A stretch of 10,852 nucleotides of DNA from Gemmatimonadota bacterium (GTDB lineage: Bacteria > Gemmatimonadota > Gemmatimonadetes > Gemmatimonadales > GWC2-71-9). Positions 1-5,782 of this stretch are shown here, one piece after another. Numbering within the stretch: position 1 is the stretch's first letter; each line of letters opens with the position of its first letter. The DNA is taken from assembly GCA_029884275.1 (NCBI GenBank), contig JAOUIC010000020.1, positions 1 to 10,852 on the forward strand. Direction: 5' to 3'. A program made the translations under genes and the position numbers. The notes under the pieces are model-generated. The model saw only the letters and a list, made by a program, of their open reading frames with translations, searched no databases and had not been told where the DNA came from.

Positions 1-390
1 GATGACCTGCCCGGGGCGGAGCGACTGCCGGATCGATTCCGCCGCCGCGATGACGTAGGAGAGGTCGGGGTCCTTGGTCTTGTTGAGCGGGGTGGGGACG
101 CAGATCGAGATGATGTCGCACTCGCGGAGCCGCGAGAAATCGGTCGTGGCGGTGATCAGCCCCTTCTTCACGTAGCCGGCGAGCAGCTCCGAGGGAACAT
201 CCTCGACATGGCTCCTGCCCGCGTTGATCGCGGCACAGACCGGCTCGGAGATGTCGCAGCCCACGACCTTGAAGCCGCTCCGGGCGACTTCGACCGCGAG
301 GGGGAGGCCCACGTACCCCAGGCCCACGATACCCACTGTGGCGTGGCCGCCAGCAATCTGCGCCTTCAGACCGTCCAATGCATCGGCCAT
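1..390 (-). CDS. wbpA: WbpA-type nucleotide-sugar dehydrogenase (UDP-N-acetylglucosamine 6-dehydrogenase-like), N-terminal part
   Basis: Only the first 130 codons are present; the 3' part lies beyond base 1. Translation from the ATG at 388-390 gives an N-terminal Rossmann domain with GLGYVG at residues 23-28, an acidic ribose-binding Asp at 46 and the CVPTPL strand at 97-102. The stretches ATTDFSRLRE (81-90) and DPDLSYV (107-113) resemble WbpA-type enzymes more than plain UDP-glucose dehydrogenases. The family oxidises C6 of a UDP-hexose to a carboxylate using two NAD+, supplying uronic acids for O-antigen, capsule or exopolysaccharide in the cytoplasm. The catalytic Cys/Lys half is not visible, so the exact substrate is inferred. 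An AGGA ribosome binding site lies 7 bases before the ATG. A perfect Rex/CRP-type palindrome sits about 140 bp upstream. It stands apart from hflX by 473 bp and is probably its own transcription unit. Confidence 0.88.
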   Translation of the reverse strand, partial: MADALDGLKAQIAGGHATVGIVGLGYVGLPLAVEVARSGFKVVGCDISEPVCAAINAGRSHVEDVPSELLAGYVKKGLITATTDFSRLRECDIISICVPTPLNKTKDPDLSYVIAAAESIRQSLRPGQVI

Positions 391-529
391 GACGAATTCC
401 TGTTGAATGAAAGTGACTGTGCCGCAACGGGATACGCCACGGCGGCCCCGAAGCTACCACGCCGCCCCCGCTCCCTGCCATCCCTCCCCGGCAAGAGGCA
501 TGCGGCCGGTTCACCGGGAAGATGGCCAC

Positions 530-547
530 TTGTGAAATATTTCACAA
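530..547. promoter_or_regulatory. Perfect 18-bp palindromic operator, Rex-type (also fits CRP core)
   Basis: The sequence TTGTGAAATATTTCACAA is its own exact reverse complement and has an AAATATTT centre inside otherwise very GC-rich DNA. It equals the known Rex consensus TTGTGAA-N4-TTCACAA. Rex is an NADH/NAD+-sensing repressor. It also contains TGTGA-N6-TCACA, the CRP core, so the regulator cannot be fixed from sequence alone. I favour Rex because the outermost T/A pairs and the AT-only centre match as well. It lies about 140 bp before the ATG of the NAD-dependent nucleotide-sugar dehydrogenase, the only gene it could plausibly control here. Confidence 0.7.
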
Positions 548-584
548 CCAGGCGCCGGGCCGAGCAGGCCCCGCAGCCCCGCAG

Positions 585-674
585 CCGGGTTGCCCGCACA
601 AGGCGGCCTCCGCAAGTCCATTTCGATCAATGAGTCCGCTGTTGCGGAGTGCCGCCGGCGGGCGGGCAACCCGG
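585..674 (+). repeat. Long-hairpin repeat, copy 1
   Basis: A 90-bp imperfect inverted repeat. The left arm (585-615) and right arm (642-674) pair almost throughout and enclose a 26-base loop (616-641). The outer 13 bases of the left arm, CCGGGTTGCCCGC, are exactly complementary to GCGGGCAACCCGG at the right end. The inner stem is CTCCGCAA/TTGCGGAG with a one-base bulge. Loop and inner stem are shared with the copies at 2218-2308 and 2336-2424, and in inverted form with the copy at 702-793. There is no transposase-like gene nearby. A REP-like or non-autonomous mobile hairpin is the closest general class. Confidence 0.85.
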
Positions 675-701
675 CAAGGGGCGATTCCTGGATGGCCCCT
701 T

Positions 702-793
702 GTCGGCCGCTCGGCCTCGGGCGGCGCGGCGCAACAGCGGACTTGTCAATCGAAATGAACTTGCGCCGGCCGCCTACGGCCGAGCGATCCGAC
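702..793 (-). repeat. Long-hairpin repeat, copy 2 (inverted)
   Basis: This is the same element on the opposite strand, 27 bp from copy 1. Read on the minus strand, the loop (735-760) matches the copy 1 loop in most positions and ends in the same GTCCGCTG. The inner stem is GGCGCAA/TTGCGCC instead of copy 1's CCGCAA/TTGCGG, and the outer stem is CGCTCGGCC/GGCCGAGCG, so both arms have changed together. Because it is inverted relative to copy 1, the two copies can also pair with each other. Confidence 0.82.
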
Positions 794-837
794 TGCGGGG
801 CCTCCTGGGCTCGGCTCCGGGGCTGCGGCTCGGCTCA

Positions 838-864
838 GGGGCGGCGGAGCAGGAGCGTCACCCC
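838..864. terminator. GC hairpin abutting the hflX stop codon (terminator-like, no U tract)
   Basis: GGGG at 838-841 pairs with CCCC at 861-864, followed inward by further imperfect pairs including a wobble. The first base after hflX's TAG on the minus strand is the first base of this stem. No T run follows on the minus strand, so a classical rho-independent terminator is not supported. It resembles the stronger hairpin after rarA in position and in the GGGTAGGGG stretch on the minus strand. Confidence 0.4.
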
Positions 865-2132
865 TACCCCGCCTTCTGCACCGCCGTCGGGAGTACCTCT
901 ACACCCTCACGGCGCAGCAGCTCCACCTGCCACGGCGCGAGCCGCACCTGCACCACGTGATGCGGGCCCTCCACCGCCTGGCTCACCACCACGCCGAGCC
1001 GGTGGAGTGAGGCGAGGCGGGCGCCGTCGGCCAGCGGCACCAGCACCGTCACCGGCGGCCTGAGGGCGCGCTCCCGCCGCCGCAGCTCCGCCTTCAGCTC
1101 TTCCAGCCCGCCCATGCGGAGCGTCGAGGTCAGCACCGCGCCGGGATGGAGTTCCCTGGCCCGGGCCGCGAACGCACCCGGGTCCTGGACCGCGTCCATC
1201 TTGTTGAACACCGGCACCACCGGCTGTTCGTCCACTCCGATCTCGGCCAGCACGTCGTCCACCACCACCATCTGCTCTTCCCACTCGGGATGGCTCGCGT
1301 CCACCACGTGGAGCAGCAGGTCCGAGGCACGGACTTCCTCGAGCGTGGCGCGGAAACTCGCCACCAGGTGGTGCGGCAGCTTGCGGATGAACCCGACGGT
1401 GTCGGACACCCTGGCCCGCACCCCCTCGCCGAGGTCCACCTCGCGGGTGAGCGTGTCGATGGTGGCGAACAGGCGGTCCTCCACCACGATCTGGTGCTCG
1501 CCCGACAGCATCCGGAGGATGCTCGATTTGCCGGCGTTGGTGTAACCCACCAGCGCCACCGAGAGGATCGGCGAGCGGCCCGAACGGAGCACGTCGCGGT
1601 GTCGCTCCCATTCCCTCAGCTTGGCCCGGAGCGCCTGGATCTTGCGGCGGATCATCCGCCGGTCGGTCTCGAGCTGGGTCTCACCCGGTCCACGGAGACC
1701 GATACCACCCCGGATGCGCGAAAGGTGGGTCCACATCCGCGCCAGCCGCGGCAGGAGGTATTCCATCTGGGCCAGTTCGACCTGCAGCTTCGCCTCGTGC
1801 GACCGCGCCCGGGTGGCGAAGATGTCGAGGATCAGCTCGGCGCGGTCCATGACCCGGACCTTGAGTTGCTCTTCGAGGTTGGCGCCCTGGTTGGGGGTCA
1901 GCTCCTCGTCGAAGATCACCAGCGAGGCGCGCCCCTCTGCCACCATGGTGCGAAGCTCTTCGACCTTCCCTTCGCCAATCAGCGTCGCCGGGTTGGGGGA
2001 GGCCACCTGCTGCGACAGCCGGCCGACGACATCCGCGCCGGCGGTGTCCGCCAGCTGCGCCAGCTCGTCGAGGTGCTCCCGCAGCCGGTCGGCATCGGCC
2101 GATCCCTTCCTCGGCGCGCCAACCAGGATCAC
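864..2132 (-). CDS. hflX: GTPase HflX (ribosome-associated)
   Basis: A cytoplasmic GTPase that binds the 50S subunit; in studied bacteria it splits stalled or hibernating ribosomes. From the GTG at 2130-2132 it is 422 residues. The N-terminal HflX domain contains LIGEGKVEEL (51-60). The conserved glycine-rich linker GGIGLRGPGETQLE is at 142-155, followed by a basic helix. The G domain shows G1 GYTNAGKSS (196-204), G3 DTVGF (244-248) and G4 NKMD (310-313). A short C-terminal domain follows. The GTG start is doubtful: the frame stays open for 13 more codons and an ATT at 2169-2171 has GGAG 8 bases before it. That start would give 435 residues and keep intact the first beta strand (RVILVGA), which GTG truncates. 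The E. coli protein is 426 residues. It lies between two repeat-bearing gaps, so it is probably transcribed separately or by read-through from rarA. Confidence 0.96.
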   Translation of the reverse strand: MILVGAPRKGSADADRLREHLDELAQLADTAGADVVGRLSQQVASPNPATLIGEGKVEELRTMVAEGRASLVIFDEELTPNQGANLEEQLKVRVMDRAELILDIFATRARSHEAKLQVELAQMEYLLPRLARMWTHLSRIRGGIGLRGPGETQLETDRRMIRRKIQALRAKLREWERHRDVLRSGRSPILSVALVGYTNAGKSSILRMLSGEHQIVVEDRLFATIDTLTREVDLGEGVRARVSDTVGFIRKLPHHLVASFRATLEEVRASDLLLHVVDASHPEWEEQMVVVDDVLAEIGVDEQPVVPVFNKMDAVQDPGAFAARARELHPGAVLTSTLRMGGLEELKAELRRRERALRPPVTVLVPLADGARLASLHRLGVVVSQAVEGPHHVVQVRLAPWQVELLRREGVEVLPTAVQKAG

Positions 2133-2217
2133 CCGCTCGGCGGGGGGCTCGATGGTGATGAGTTCGCGAATGAGTCAGTCTCCGTGATAGTCCGACGGTC
2201 CGGGGGTCAGATGGCCC

Positions 2218-2308
2218 GAGCGTGGCCGCCCGAACGAGGCGGCCTCCGCAAGTCCAGTACGATCATCATTCCGCTGTTGCGGAGTGCCGCCAGAGGGCGA
2301 GTGGCCGG
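2218..2308 (+). repeat. Long-hairpin repeat, copy 3
   Basis: Same orientation as copies 1 and 4. The right arm is 2277-2308 and the left arm about 2218-2251. The 25-base loop (2252-2276) is identical to the copy 4 loop, and the inner stem CTCCGCAA/TTGCGGAG is intact with the conserved one-base bulge. The outer half of the left arm has diverged from its partner, so this copy has a weaker outer stem than copies 1, 2 and 4. Its left edge is under 50 bp from the likely hflX start. Confidence 0.8.
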
Positions 2309-2335
2309 CGAGGGCAAAGGACACCAGCCCCGACG

Positions 2336-2424
2336 CCGGATCGCTCGCCCGAAGGCGGCCTCCGCAAGTCCAGTACGATCATCATTCCGCTGTTGCGGAG
2401 TGCCGCCCGAGGGCGAGTGACCGG
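2336..2424 (+). repeat. Long-hairpin repeat, copy 4
   Basis: The arms at 2336-2367 and 2393-2424 are 32 bases each and enclose a 25-base loop (2368-2392). The outer stem pairs CGCTCGCCC with GGGCGAGTG, with one G-T wobble; the inner stem is CTCCGCAA/TTGCGGAG. It lies 116 bp from copy 3 in direct repeat. The right end runs almost directly into the rarA-proximal hairpin at 2428-2451. Confidence 0.85.
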
Positions 2425-2427
2425 CGA

Positions 2428-2451
2428 GGGGCGGAGCTAGAGCTCCGCCCC
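2428..2451. terminator. Perfect 11-bp GC stem-loop downstream of rarA
   Basis: GGGGCGGAGCT and AGCTCCGCCCC are perfect complements separated by AG. It begins about 40 bp after the rarA stop on the minus strand, at the end of the long operon, so a role in transcript ending or 3'-end protection is plausible. There is no U tract on either strand (minus continues TCGCCGG, plus continues TACCCTACC), so classical intrinsic termination is unproven. It may instead be part of the intergenic repeat unit. Confidence 0.55.
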
Positions 2452-2460
2452 TACCCTACC

Positions 2461-2508
2461 AATCGCCGAATCGCCGAATCGCCGAATCGCCTAATCGCCC
2501 AACCGCCT
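2461..2508. repeat. 8-bp tandem array (AATCGCCG units)
   Basis: Six contiguous 8-bp units: AATCGCCG three times (2461-2484), then AATCGCCT, AATCGCCC and AACCGCCT (2485-2508), decaying towards the gene. The rarA stop TAG (2491-2493) straddles units four and five, and the last codons of rarA are read from the array. A period of 8 is not a multiple of 3, so a change in unit number on the gene side of the stop would shift the frame. Confidence 0.9.
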
Positions 2509-3795
2509 TTGCTTCTCCCACCACTCCAGCCGTTCCCGGATCCGCTTCTCGAAGCCCATCTCCCCGGGTTCGTAGAAGCGCGCCCCCTTGAGCTTCTCCG
2601 GAAGGTAGTCCTGCGACAGGAATCCGGTGGGCGAGTCGTGCGCGTACTTGTAGCCCGCCCCGTACCCGAGATCCTTCATCAGCCCGGTCGGCGCGTTCCG
2701 GATGTGCAGCGGCACCGGCTCGGCCGGCGTCCGCCGGGCGGCGTCCAGCGCTGCGTGCAGCGCCACCACCACCCGGTTCGACTTCGGCGCGGTGGCCAGG
2801 TACACCGTCATCTCGGTGAGCGGGAGGTAGCCCTCCGGGGCCCCCAGCATGTGGAACGCGTCTCGCGCCGCGACCGCCAGCTTCAGTGCCTCGGGGTCGG
2901 CCAGCCCGATGTCCTCCGCCGCCATCGCGATCGCCCGGCGGAACAGCGTCATCGGGTCCTCGCCCCCCTCCAGCATCCGGGCCATCCAGTACAGCGCCCC
3001 CTGCGGGTCGCTGCCGCGGAGCGACTTGTGATAGGCGGAGAGCATGTCGAAATGCTCCTCGCGATTCTTGTCGTAGGCCGCGACCCGCCTCCCGAGCGAC
3101 TGGACGATGCCCTCCCGGGTGATCGCCCCGCGCAGGCCCACCAGCCTCGCCGCCCCCTCGAGCACCGTCAGCGCCCGCCGGGCGTCGCCATCCGACTGTT
3201 CGGCCAGCAGGGCGAAGGCGCCGGGCTCCACCGTGAGGTCCAGGTGGCCAAGACCCCGATCCCGGTCGGCGACGGCCCGGTCCAGCAGGGTCTCGATCGC
3301 GGCGGCATCGAGCGGCTTGAGGACATGCACCTGGCAACGCGACAGCAGGGCCGCATTGAGCTCGAAACTCGGGTTCTCGGTCGTCGCCCCCACGAGGGTG
3401 ACGGTGCCGCGTTCCACATGCGGCAGGAACGCATCCTGCTGGGCCCGGTTGAAGCGGTGGATCTCGTCGCAGAACAGCACCGTGCCGCGGCCCAGGACGC
3501 GGCGCCGCTCGGCGTCCTGCACCAGCTCCCGGACCCGGGCGACACCGTCGAGCACGGCGGACAGCTCCACGAACTCGCGGTCGGTGTGCCGCGCGATGAG
3601 CCGCGCCAGCGTCGTCTTGCCGGTCCCTGGCGGGCCCCAGAAGATGACGCTCTGCACCTCGCCGCTCCGGATCGCGTCGCCCAGCGGCTGTCCGGGGGCG
3701 AGCAGCTGGTCCTGCCCCACGACCTCCCCGATGGTGCGCGGGCGCATCCGGGCGGCCAGCGGCTCGGCGGTGGCGAACAGCGATGGGACGGTCAC
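2491..3795 (-). CDS. rarA: Replication-associated recombination protein A (RarA/MgsA AAA+ ATPase)
   Basis: A 434-residue AAA+ ATPase of the clamp-loader group, acting at stalled replication forks in the cytoplasm. Walker A is GPPGTGKT (54-61), Walker B LFCDEIHRFN (107-116), sensor 1 GATTENPSF (136-144), the arginine finger LLSRC (150-154) and sensor 2 GDARRAL (203-209). The C-terminal MgsA/tetramerisation part includes GALYWMARMLEGGEDP (266-281) and HIRNAPTGLMKDLGYG (364-379), both typical of RarA. The start is GTG at 3793-3795, which overlaps the TGA of the ZIP gene as GTGA; the open frame runs much further upstream but that part is only the ZIP gene out of frame. The ribosome binding site is weak, in keeping with translational coupling. 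The last residues (RRLGD) come from the 8-bp tandem array. It is the last gene of the long operon. Confidence 0.97.
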   Translation of the reverse strand: MTVPSLFATAEPLAARMRPRTIGEVVGQDQLLAPGQPLGDAIRSGEVQSVIFWGPPGTGKTTLARLIARHTDREFVELSAVLDGVARVRELVQDAERRRVLGRGTVLFCDEIHRFNRAQQDAFLPHVERGTVTLVGATTENPSFELNAALLSRCQVHVLKPLDAAAIETLLDRAVADRDRGLGHLDLTVEPGAFALLAEQSDGDARRALTVLEGAARLVGLRGAITREGIVQSLGRRVAAYDKNREEHFDMLSAYHKSLRGSDPQGALYWMARMLEGGEDPMTLFRRAIAMAAEDIGLADPEALKLAVAARDAFHMLGAPEGYLPLTEMTVYLATAPKSNRVVVALHAALDAARRTPAEPVPLHIRNAPTGLMKDLGYGAGYKYAHDSPTGFLSQDYLPEKLKGARFYEPGEMGFEKRIRERLEWWEKQRRLGD

Positions 3796-4517
3796 GGTCC
3801 CCCGAGCCCGCTCGCGGCCACCAGTGCCCTGGTCAGGAAGAACGCCGCGGCGCCGCCGAAGAAGGCGACCGACATCCCCCGCTTCCGCCGCGACTGCAGC
3901 TCCGGCACCAGGTTCGACGCCGCCACATAGACCGTCACCCCCGCCGAGATCGCGAGCCCGTGCGCGGCAAGCGGGGCCGCCACATGGGTGGCGAGAACCC
4001 CGGCTACGGTAGCGAGGCCGAGCAGCCCGGCGGCGCCGAGGGCGCGGGCCCGCGACTGGCCTCCGGCGAGCATCAGGCTCGACACCGTCAGCCCCTCGGG
4101 CAGCTTGTGCAGGAACACTGCGAGGAAGAGCAGGATGCCGAGGTGGGCGGAAACCAGGAAGCCGCTGGCGATCGCCACGCCGTCGAAGAAGGTGTGCAGC
4201 AGGAGGCCGGCGAGCGCGGCGAGTCCCTGCCGCGGGCTGATCCGGTGGGTCTCCTCGCCAAAGTGGAAGTGGGGCACCAGCACGTGCTGGGCGAGGTGCA
4301 CCGCGAGGTAGCCGGCCAGCATGAACACCGGCGCATCGGCCCGCTGGCTGATCGCCTCCGGCGCCACCTCGAGCAGCGCCACCGAGAGCATGAAGCCGGC
4401 GCCGAACGCCAGGAACAGGTCGATGACGCCGTGGCTCTTGCGCCACGGGCCCACCACCGCCCACCCACCGGCGAGGTTCCCGAGGGCGGCCGCCGCCGCG
4501 AAGAGAAAGGCGCTCAG
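3792..4517 (-). CDS. ZIP family metal cation transporter
   Basis: An integral membrane protein of about 241 residues, probably importing Zn2+ or other divalent metals across the inner membrane. There are about eight hydrophobic segments. The ZIP signatures are HTFFDG (108-113) in the fourth segment and HKLPEG (137-142) in the fifth. A His-rich stretch between the early segments (H74, H78, H83, H85, H91) could bind metal. The frame has no ATG, GTG or TTG for over 70 bases upstream. I place the start at CTG (4515-4517), overlapping the cca TGA as CTGA, because AGGAG lies exactly 6 bases before it and the first membrane segment (SAFLFAAAAALGNL) is then complete. The next conventional start is GTG at about 4457, which would cut that segment in half. 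Metal preference cannot be read from the sequence. Confidence 0.9.
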   Translation of the reverse strand: MSAFLFAAAAALGNLAGGWAVVGPWRKSHGVIDLFLAFGAGFMLSVALLEVAPEAISQRADAPVFMLAGYLAVHLAQHVLVPHFHFGEETHRISPRQGLAALAGLLLHTFFDGVAIASGFLVSAHLGILLFLAVFLHKLPEGLTVSSLMLAGGQSRARALGAAGLLGLATVAGVLATHVAAPLAAHGLAISAGVTVYVAASNLVPELQSRRKRGMSVAFFGGAAAFFLTRALVAASGLGGP

Positions 4518-5782
4518 GCCAGGCTCCTGGCGCGCTCGAGGAGCTGCTCGCGGGTGTTGAGCCCGGGATCGTCCACCACCAGGGTGAGCAGGCGGTCGAG
4601 GGTAAGCCCCATCATGGGGCCGGGTTCCATCCCCGCCTCCCGGAGATCCTCCCCCGTCACCGCCAGCTGCTTCCGGGTGAGCGGCTCGCCCCGCTCGCGG
4701 ATGCCGCGCATCACCGCCGACCAGGCCGGCGGGGCGCCATGCCTGAGGCGCCAGAGGCGGGCGAGGTCGTCCGCCGCCTCCCCTACTGCCGCCATCCATC
4801 GCCGCACGTCGATGAGGGCCGCGCTCGCCGGCTCTTCCGGTCCCGTCACCATCCCCGTCGCCCGCGCGATCTCGGCGTTCGACGCCTTGAGGCGCAGCAG
4901 CACCGACACCGGGTCGAGGCAGAGCAGCGCGGTGAGCAGCACCGGGTCGCGGAGGTCCTCGTCGCCGCGATCGACCTCGAGGGTGGGCAGCACACCGCGC
5001 CGCGCCGTCAGGGCCCCGACTCTGGGGCCCGCGGTCTCGCCGGAGGCCACTGCGATGCCTTCGTCGCCGTCCGGAGTGGCCAGCAGTTCGGGGAGCCAGA
5101 CCTTCGCCGCGCCACTGGCTCGCCAGAGGTCGGTCAGGCGGCGGATCGAGACGGCCCCCCTGAGCCCCTTGAACCATTCGTCCCGCACCCGCTCCGCCGA
5201 GAGCCGCGACAACCCGTCGGCCAGCGCCTGCATGGCGGCCCAGGTGGCGGGCTCGATCTCGAACCCGAAACGGGCCGCGAACCGGAGGCCCCGCAAGATC
5301 CGCAGGTAATCCTCCCGGAACCGTTCGGCCGGGTTGCCCACCGCCCGGATACAGGCGGCATCGAGGTCGTCGGCGCCCTTCCAGGGATCGCGCCACTGGT
5401 GGCGCAGCGGATGATAGGCGATGGCGTTGATGGTGAAGTCACGCCGGGCGAGGTCCTCGTCGAGCGAAACCCCATATTCCACCACCGCGTGGCGGCCGTC
5501 GGTCGAGACGTCGCGGCGGAAGGTCGTCACCTCGTGGTGGCGCCGATGCGCCCGCACCGCCACCGTGCCGAAGCGGGCACCCACCGGCACCGTGTTTCGG
5601 AACAGTCCCTGGACCACCTCTGGCGTCGCGGAGGTGGCGATGTCGTAGTCGGTGTTGTCCTCGCCCAGCAGGGTGTCGCGGATCGCCCCACCCACGCACC
5701 ACGCCTCATAGCCGGCGCCCTCCAGTGTCTCGGCGATCTGGAGCACGTCGGTGGGGATCTTGAGCCGGGATGGGAACTTCAC
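4514..5782 (-). CDS. cca: CCA tRNA nucleotidyltransferase / poly(A) polymerase family protein
   Basis: A class II nucleotidyltransferase of 422 residues. Visible motifs are GGAIRD (31-36), TDYDIAT with metal-binding D45 and D47, RRDFTINA (113-120), the nucleotide-recognition region RFREDYLRILRGLRFAARFG (154-173) and ERVRDE (197-202). The family adds or repairs the 3' CCA of tRNAs, or in some members adds poly(A). Motif order and the compact helical C-terminus fit a Bacillus-type CCA enzyme, and I see no HD phosphohydrolase domain. The GTG at 5780-5782 overlaps the TGA of the asparaginase gene, with GGGAG six bases before it. The nearby alaS in the same operon agrees with a tRNA role. CCA and poly(A) activity cannot be fully separated by eye. 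Confidence 0.92.
   Translation of the reverse strand: MKFPSRLKIPTDVLQIAETLEGAGYEAWCVGGAIRDTLLGEDNTDYDIATSATPEVVQGLFRNTVPVGARFGTVAVRAHRRHHEVTTFRRDVSTDGRHAVVEYGVSLDEDLARRDFTINAIAYHPLRHQWRDPWKGADDLDAACIRAVGNPAERFREDYLRILRGLRFAARFGFEIEPATWAAMQALADGLSRLSAERVRDEWFKGLRGAVSIRRLTDLWRASGAAKVWLPELLATPDGDEGIAVASGETAGPRVGALTARRGVLPTLEVDRGDEDLRDPVLLTALLCLDPVSVLLRLKASNAEIARATGMVTGPEEPASAALIDVRRWMAAVGEAADDLARLWRLRHGAPPAWSAVMRGIRERGEPLTRKQLAVTGEDLREAGMEPGPMMGLTLDRLLTLVVDDPGLNTREQLLERARSLA

Larger units (their letters stand above)
391..863. other. Non-coding region between hflX and the nucleotide-sugar dehydrogenase
   Basis: This 473-bp stretch has no convincing gene; its open frames are short, of low complexity and rich in Arg, Pro and Ala. 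Going up the plus strand it holds a roughly 140-bp leader to the dehydrogenase (391-529), an 18-bp AT-centred palindrome (530-547), two long-hairpin repeats in opposite orientation (585-674 and 702-793), a 10-bp direct repeat GGCTCGGCTC at 808-817 and 827-836, and a GC hairpin touching the hflX stop (838-864). I could not identify a credible -35/-10 pair for the dehydrogenase, although the gap and the operator imply that one exists. Confidence 0.7.
2172..2490. other. Non-coding region between rarA and hflX
   Basis: About 320 bp with no gene. From the rarA end it contains the rest of an 8-bp tandem array (2461-2490), a perfect GC hairpin (2428-2451), two directly repeated long-hairpin elements (2336-2424 and 2218-2308), and some 45 bp before hflX with a GGAG Shine-Dalgarno at 2180-2183. 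A weak promoter-like pair CTGACC and TATCAC (15-base spacer, minus strand, about 2190-2211) is the only candidate for an hflX promoter and is not convincing. Confidence 0.65.

Noticed and set aside
366..599. 77-residue minus-strand frame covering the palindrome
   Set aside because: It overlaps the well-supported start of the nucleotide-sugar dehydrogenase in another frame, is Arg/Gly-rich and has no ribosome binding site or recognisable motif.
585..793. Insertion sequence or MITE with terminal repeats and target duplication
   Set aside because: No transposase and no target-site duplication is visible around single elements or the pair. The elements have hairpin architecture with a conserved loop, not terminal inverted repeats around a variable core.
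2190..2211. hflX promoter (CTGACC and TATCAC on the minus strand)
   Set aside because: The spacer is 15 bases, both boxes are poor matches, and the implied leader would be only about 10-15 bases. It is not distinguishable from chance.
2218..2424. CRISPR-like array
   Set aside because: Only two adjacent units, each internally a long inverted repeat, with related rather than unique sequence between them and no cas genes.
2491..4464. 657-residue version of RarA with a long N-terminal extension
   Set aside because: The extra residues are the ZIP gene read out of frame (Arg/Gly/Pro-rich). RarA homology begins at the GTG at 3793-3795, giving the normal family length.
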